Positions 61,824 through 64,000 of a DNA stretch of 64,000 nt are shown in pieces; within the stretch, counting starts at the first letter, position 1; each line of letters begins with the position of its first letter. This stretch comes from Haemonchus contortus. Taxonomy: Eukaryota > Nematoda > Chromadorea > Rhabditida > Trichostrongylidae. A program made the translations under genes and the position numbers. The notes beneath the pieces are model-generated. The model saw nothing but the letters and a program-made list of their open reading frames with translations. It ran no database searches and was not told the DNA's origin. Location: assembly GCA_000469685.2 (NCBI GenBank), contig LS997566.1:43945442-44009441 (forward strand). The letters are read 5' to 3'.

Positions 61824-62560
61824 CATTTCCCTTTAGCAGAATTCTTACTTACCATGAAATCAGTTATCTAGAGCTGATTCATAGCAAAAAGAAAACGGAC
61901 AGGAATAGTCAGTCGAATAAAAGGAAATCATAATACTAATAAGGTGTCCCAAGAGCTTTCAGAAGTTTCTTATGAAGTTTTCCTGCCACTTTGTTTGAGT
62001 CTTGACTGGAATTTGATTGGAAATGAATAGTGATGTGCAGGACTTCAGCATCTCAAGTTATGCAAACGTCCTACACACAACCTACTCCATTTCCAGGTGG
62101 GATCCAAGATGATTGACGGGAAATACTATACGAGAATTCGAAAAACTCATTGGGACCCCCTAATAGTGGATTTAATAAAGATGTGTACGTAATACCAAAG
62201 GTCTTCTCGTTAAAGTCATTGTTGCTTCTAAAACAGGGGGCTGACTATGACTGTTGCAATCAACAAAATTAGTTCTCCCCTAAATTTCAGAACGAAGTAG
62301 GATAAGATCGAGCTTTTCCAGATGAGCACCACCTTACGTGAATCACAAGAGGGACCTCCTCATGATGAATCACTGCGTAAAGGTATTCTCATGAGAAGAT
62401 CGGTTTACAACAGCTTCACTTACGCATGATATGGGATAACGTCTTATCTTCAGTCACTAATTCCACTGCAAGATGGCATATGAGTCAGCGGATTAACATT
62501 TCCATTTGCAGAATTTTTGCAATTTCCTCTAGCTATTTAATGAGAATACATTAAAGAGGT

Positions 62561-62874
62561 GAAGGATAAGAGGATAAAGTTGTTGGCGTTAATCAATCCC
62601 GGATGAGGGGTGCGCCCCGGCACTCAACTTCCATTCAGAATCGTGGTGGCGTAATGAGTGCGTGTGGCCTATACAATGACTTGCGGTGGTCAGCCAATGT
62701 ACAAGCCAGTGCTTTTATCCTCCCAGACGAGTCTGTTACCTATTCACCGACCCCTGAGGGATGGAAGGCTTAGTTGGTTTATGCGGGCACTGATCCGGGA
62801 TTCGAACCTCTGACCGTGCGTATGGGATAGGGCGCCACTTGCCACTACACCACCTCCGCCCTTTATCCTTTACC
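62561..62874 (-). mobile_element. tRNA-derived SINE, full length with target-site duplication
   Basis: The minus-strand head GGGCGGAGG leads to the A box TGGTGTAGTGG (62842-62852) and the canonical B box GGTTCGAATCC (62798-62808), then the body and a tail of GGATAA-type units at 62563-62578. The element is bracketed by AAAGAGGT at 62553-62560 and at 62875-62882, an 8-base duplication that fits retroposition. This is the best-defined copy in the window. Confidence 0.88.
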
Positions 62875-62918
62875 AAAGAGGTACGCCATTAAAATTGCAC
62901 CAACAAAGCTTAAGCTCA

Positions 62919-62970
62919 AGGAATTACTATGAATCACCCTAGTATTTGTAATGCACTTTGTCACCCGTTA
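62919..62970. repeat. Direct repeat, copy B
   Basis: Partner of 61772-61823. The SINE at 62561-62874 lies between the two copies, close to this one. Confidence 0.8.
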
Positions 62971-64000
62971 TTTACATGTTATTTACAAATCACAGGGATA
63001 AGATAAATACGAATAAAAAAGCAAAACAGTGAAATTGCCTCCGCTAACTGAAATTCTTCCATTTTCCCCTTTTTATACACTTTCTTGAATATTCCGTTGG
63101 GCATAGACGCTTATTCAGTAACTTAATCTGTGCTTCAACTCAGTTTTTTTTCTGAAAACTGTGTCTCGAAAAACTCTTAAGCAAATAGTGTAGAAAAAAA
63201 AACGAAGGAAAACCTTGATAACTGAAATTTTGAGCATATGTGAAAGAATTTTTCTCACAAAAACACTCTTTTGACCCTATCCTTCGATCTGCTAAAACAA
63301 TTGATTTCAAGTAATTCACATCGCTTTTATTTTAACGATTTAGCAAAAAACCAGTAAAGGAAGGGCTATTGAACAGAGATTCAATGATCATACTTGACAG
63401 GTTCCCGAGATTTCTTTGAACATTGTGACTTGAATTTTTTATTTGCTTTCCTATTTTTCATTGACTCATTTCCAATCAGTTAAATGAAAAATTGTATTGG
63501 AGTTTTCTTTCTCTGAAAAGTAACCTATTAGGTTACCACGTCATTCCGGGCCGCATTACTATAGGTGTTTCGAGAATCTCATGAGTTCTGCTGTACTATT
63601 ATTATTACCACTTGCGCGTATAGCCGTCACCTACTTCTGTTATCCGCAGACGTCATCCGGCTCACGCGCTTGCGGATGGTCATGGAAAAGACATCAATTT
63701 TGCCATAACCCCTCTGAGCCCAGCTAATCTTGGGAATTACCTCGTAAAATTGTTTTAACCTAAGCTGCTGGGAAAATTAACCCGAGTCACGGGTGGCCAT
63801 ATACAATTAAATGCCGTGATGGAGGGCACAGTCGATTCAGATAGGGCAACTTTTCTCATAAGGAAGATCCAAACATTTACTATTTCGATACTTTTTGTGA
63901 ACTGAACGTGTTCAGCCACCAATACCTTTGAACACAATCTGATGATGTCATGTTCTTTTTGTTCCTCAGCGTATCTTCGACTGCCTACCCAGATGACAAT
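62971..64000. other. No gene recognised
   Basis: AT-rich DNA to the window edge with only very short frames. No repeat family member was identified. Confidence 0.4.

Overview
The window is eukaryotic nuclear DNA, most likely from a parasitic nematode of the strongylid (hookworm-like) group. Coding sequence is sparse and split into short exons with strong GT/AG sites. Two introns are only about 65 bases long. A pyrimidine-rich trans-splice-type acceptor precedes one start codon. Most of the DNA is old, mutated repeat. No prokaryotic gene, operon, rRNA or CRISPR array is present. The species assignment is an inference from repeat character and intron style, not from a database match.

The best gene is the 3' end of a Son-of-sevenless (Sos, Ras guanine-nucleotide exchange factor) gene on the minus strand, 13144 down to 9184. 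Seven coding exons join without a phase error into 321 residues and a stop. They begin just after the point where the catalytic domain should end and carry a proline-rich tail with four SH3-binding cores. The histone-fold, DH, PH, REM and RasGEF parts are not recognisable anywhere upstream on that strand. Facing it on the plus strand, 4621-7640, is a compact three-exon model for a 102-residue protein with two membrane segments. A second minus-strand gene end lies at 34002-33391, encoding a basic, proline-rich, adaptor-like tail with a PIYQN site. Several other stretches (about 10.97, 17.0-18.2, 21.8, 29.3-31.1, 43.3 and 44.1-44.5 kb) look like single exons but cannot be joined into genes or named.

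The rest is mobile-element material. A tRNA-derived SINE recurs at least ten times, with A and B boxes, a tail of TTTATCC units and one copy flanked by an 8-base target duplication. Two Helitron-like ends, at 6989 (minus) and 41461 (plus), share a TCCTACTT terminus, a CA/TG microsatellite and a minisatellite of about 143 bases. At 58995-59435 there is an inverted-repeat element whose arms contain a hammerhead-ribozyme core of the kind carried by Penelope-like elements. Another composite inverted-repeat element lies at 48386-48953, a 73-base tandem array with an internal palindrome at 56206-56625, and three long G/C homopolymers between 46.4 and 49.7 kb. Degenerate protein-like repeats occur near 2.0-2.6, 26.7-27.2, 39.8-40.1, 51.7-52.3 and 59.5-60.0 kb.

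The functional reading is limited. The Sos tail would recruit a Grb2/SEM-5-type adaptor to the receptor tyrosine kinase to Ras pathway, and the PIYQN/PPLPP tail at 33.4-34.0 kb is the sort of protein that could meet the same adaptor. That link is suggestive only.
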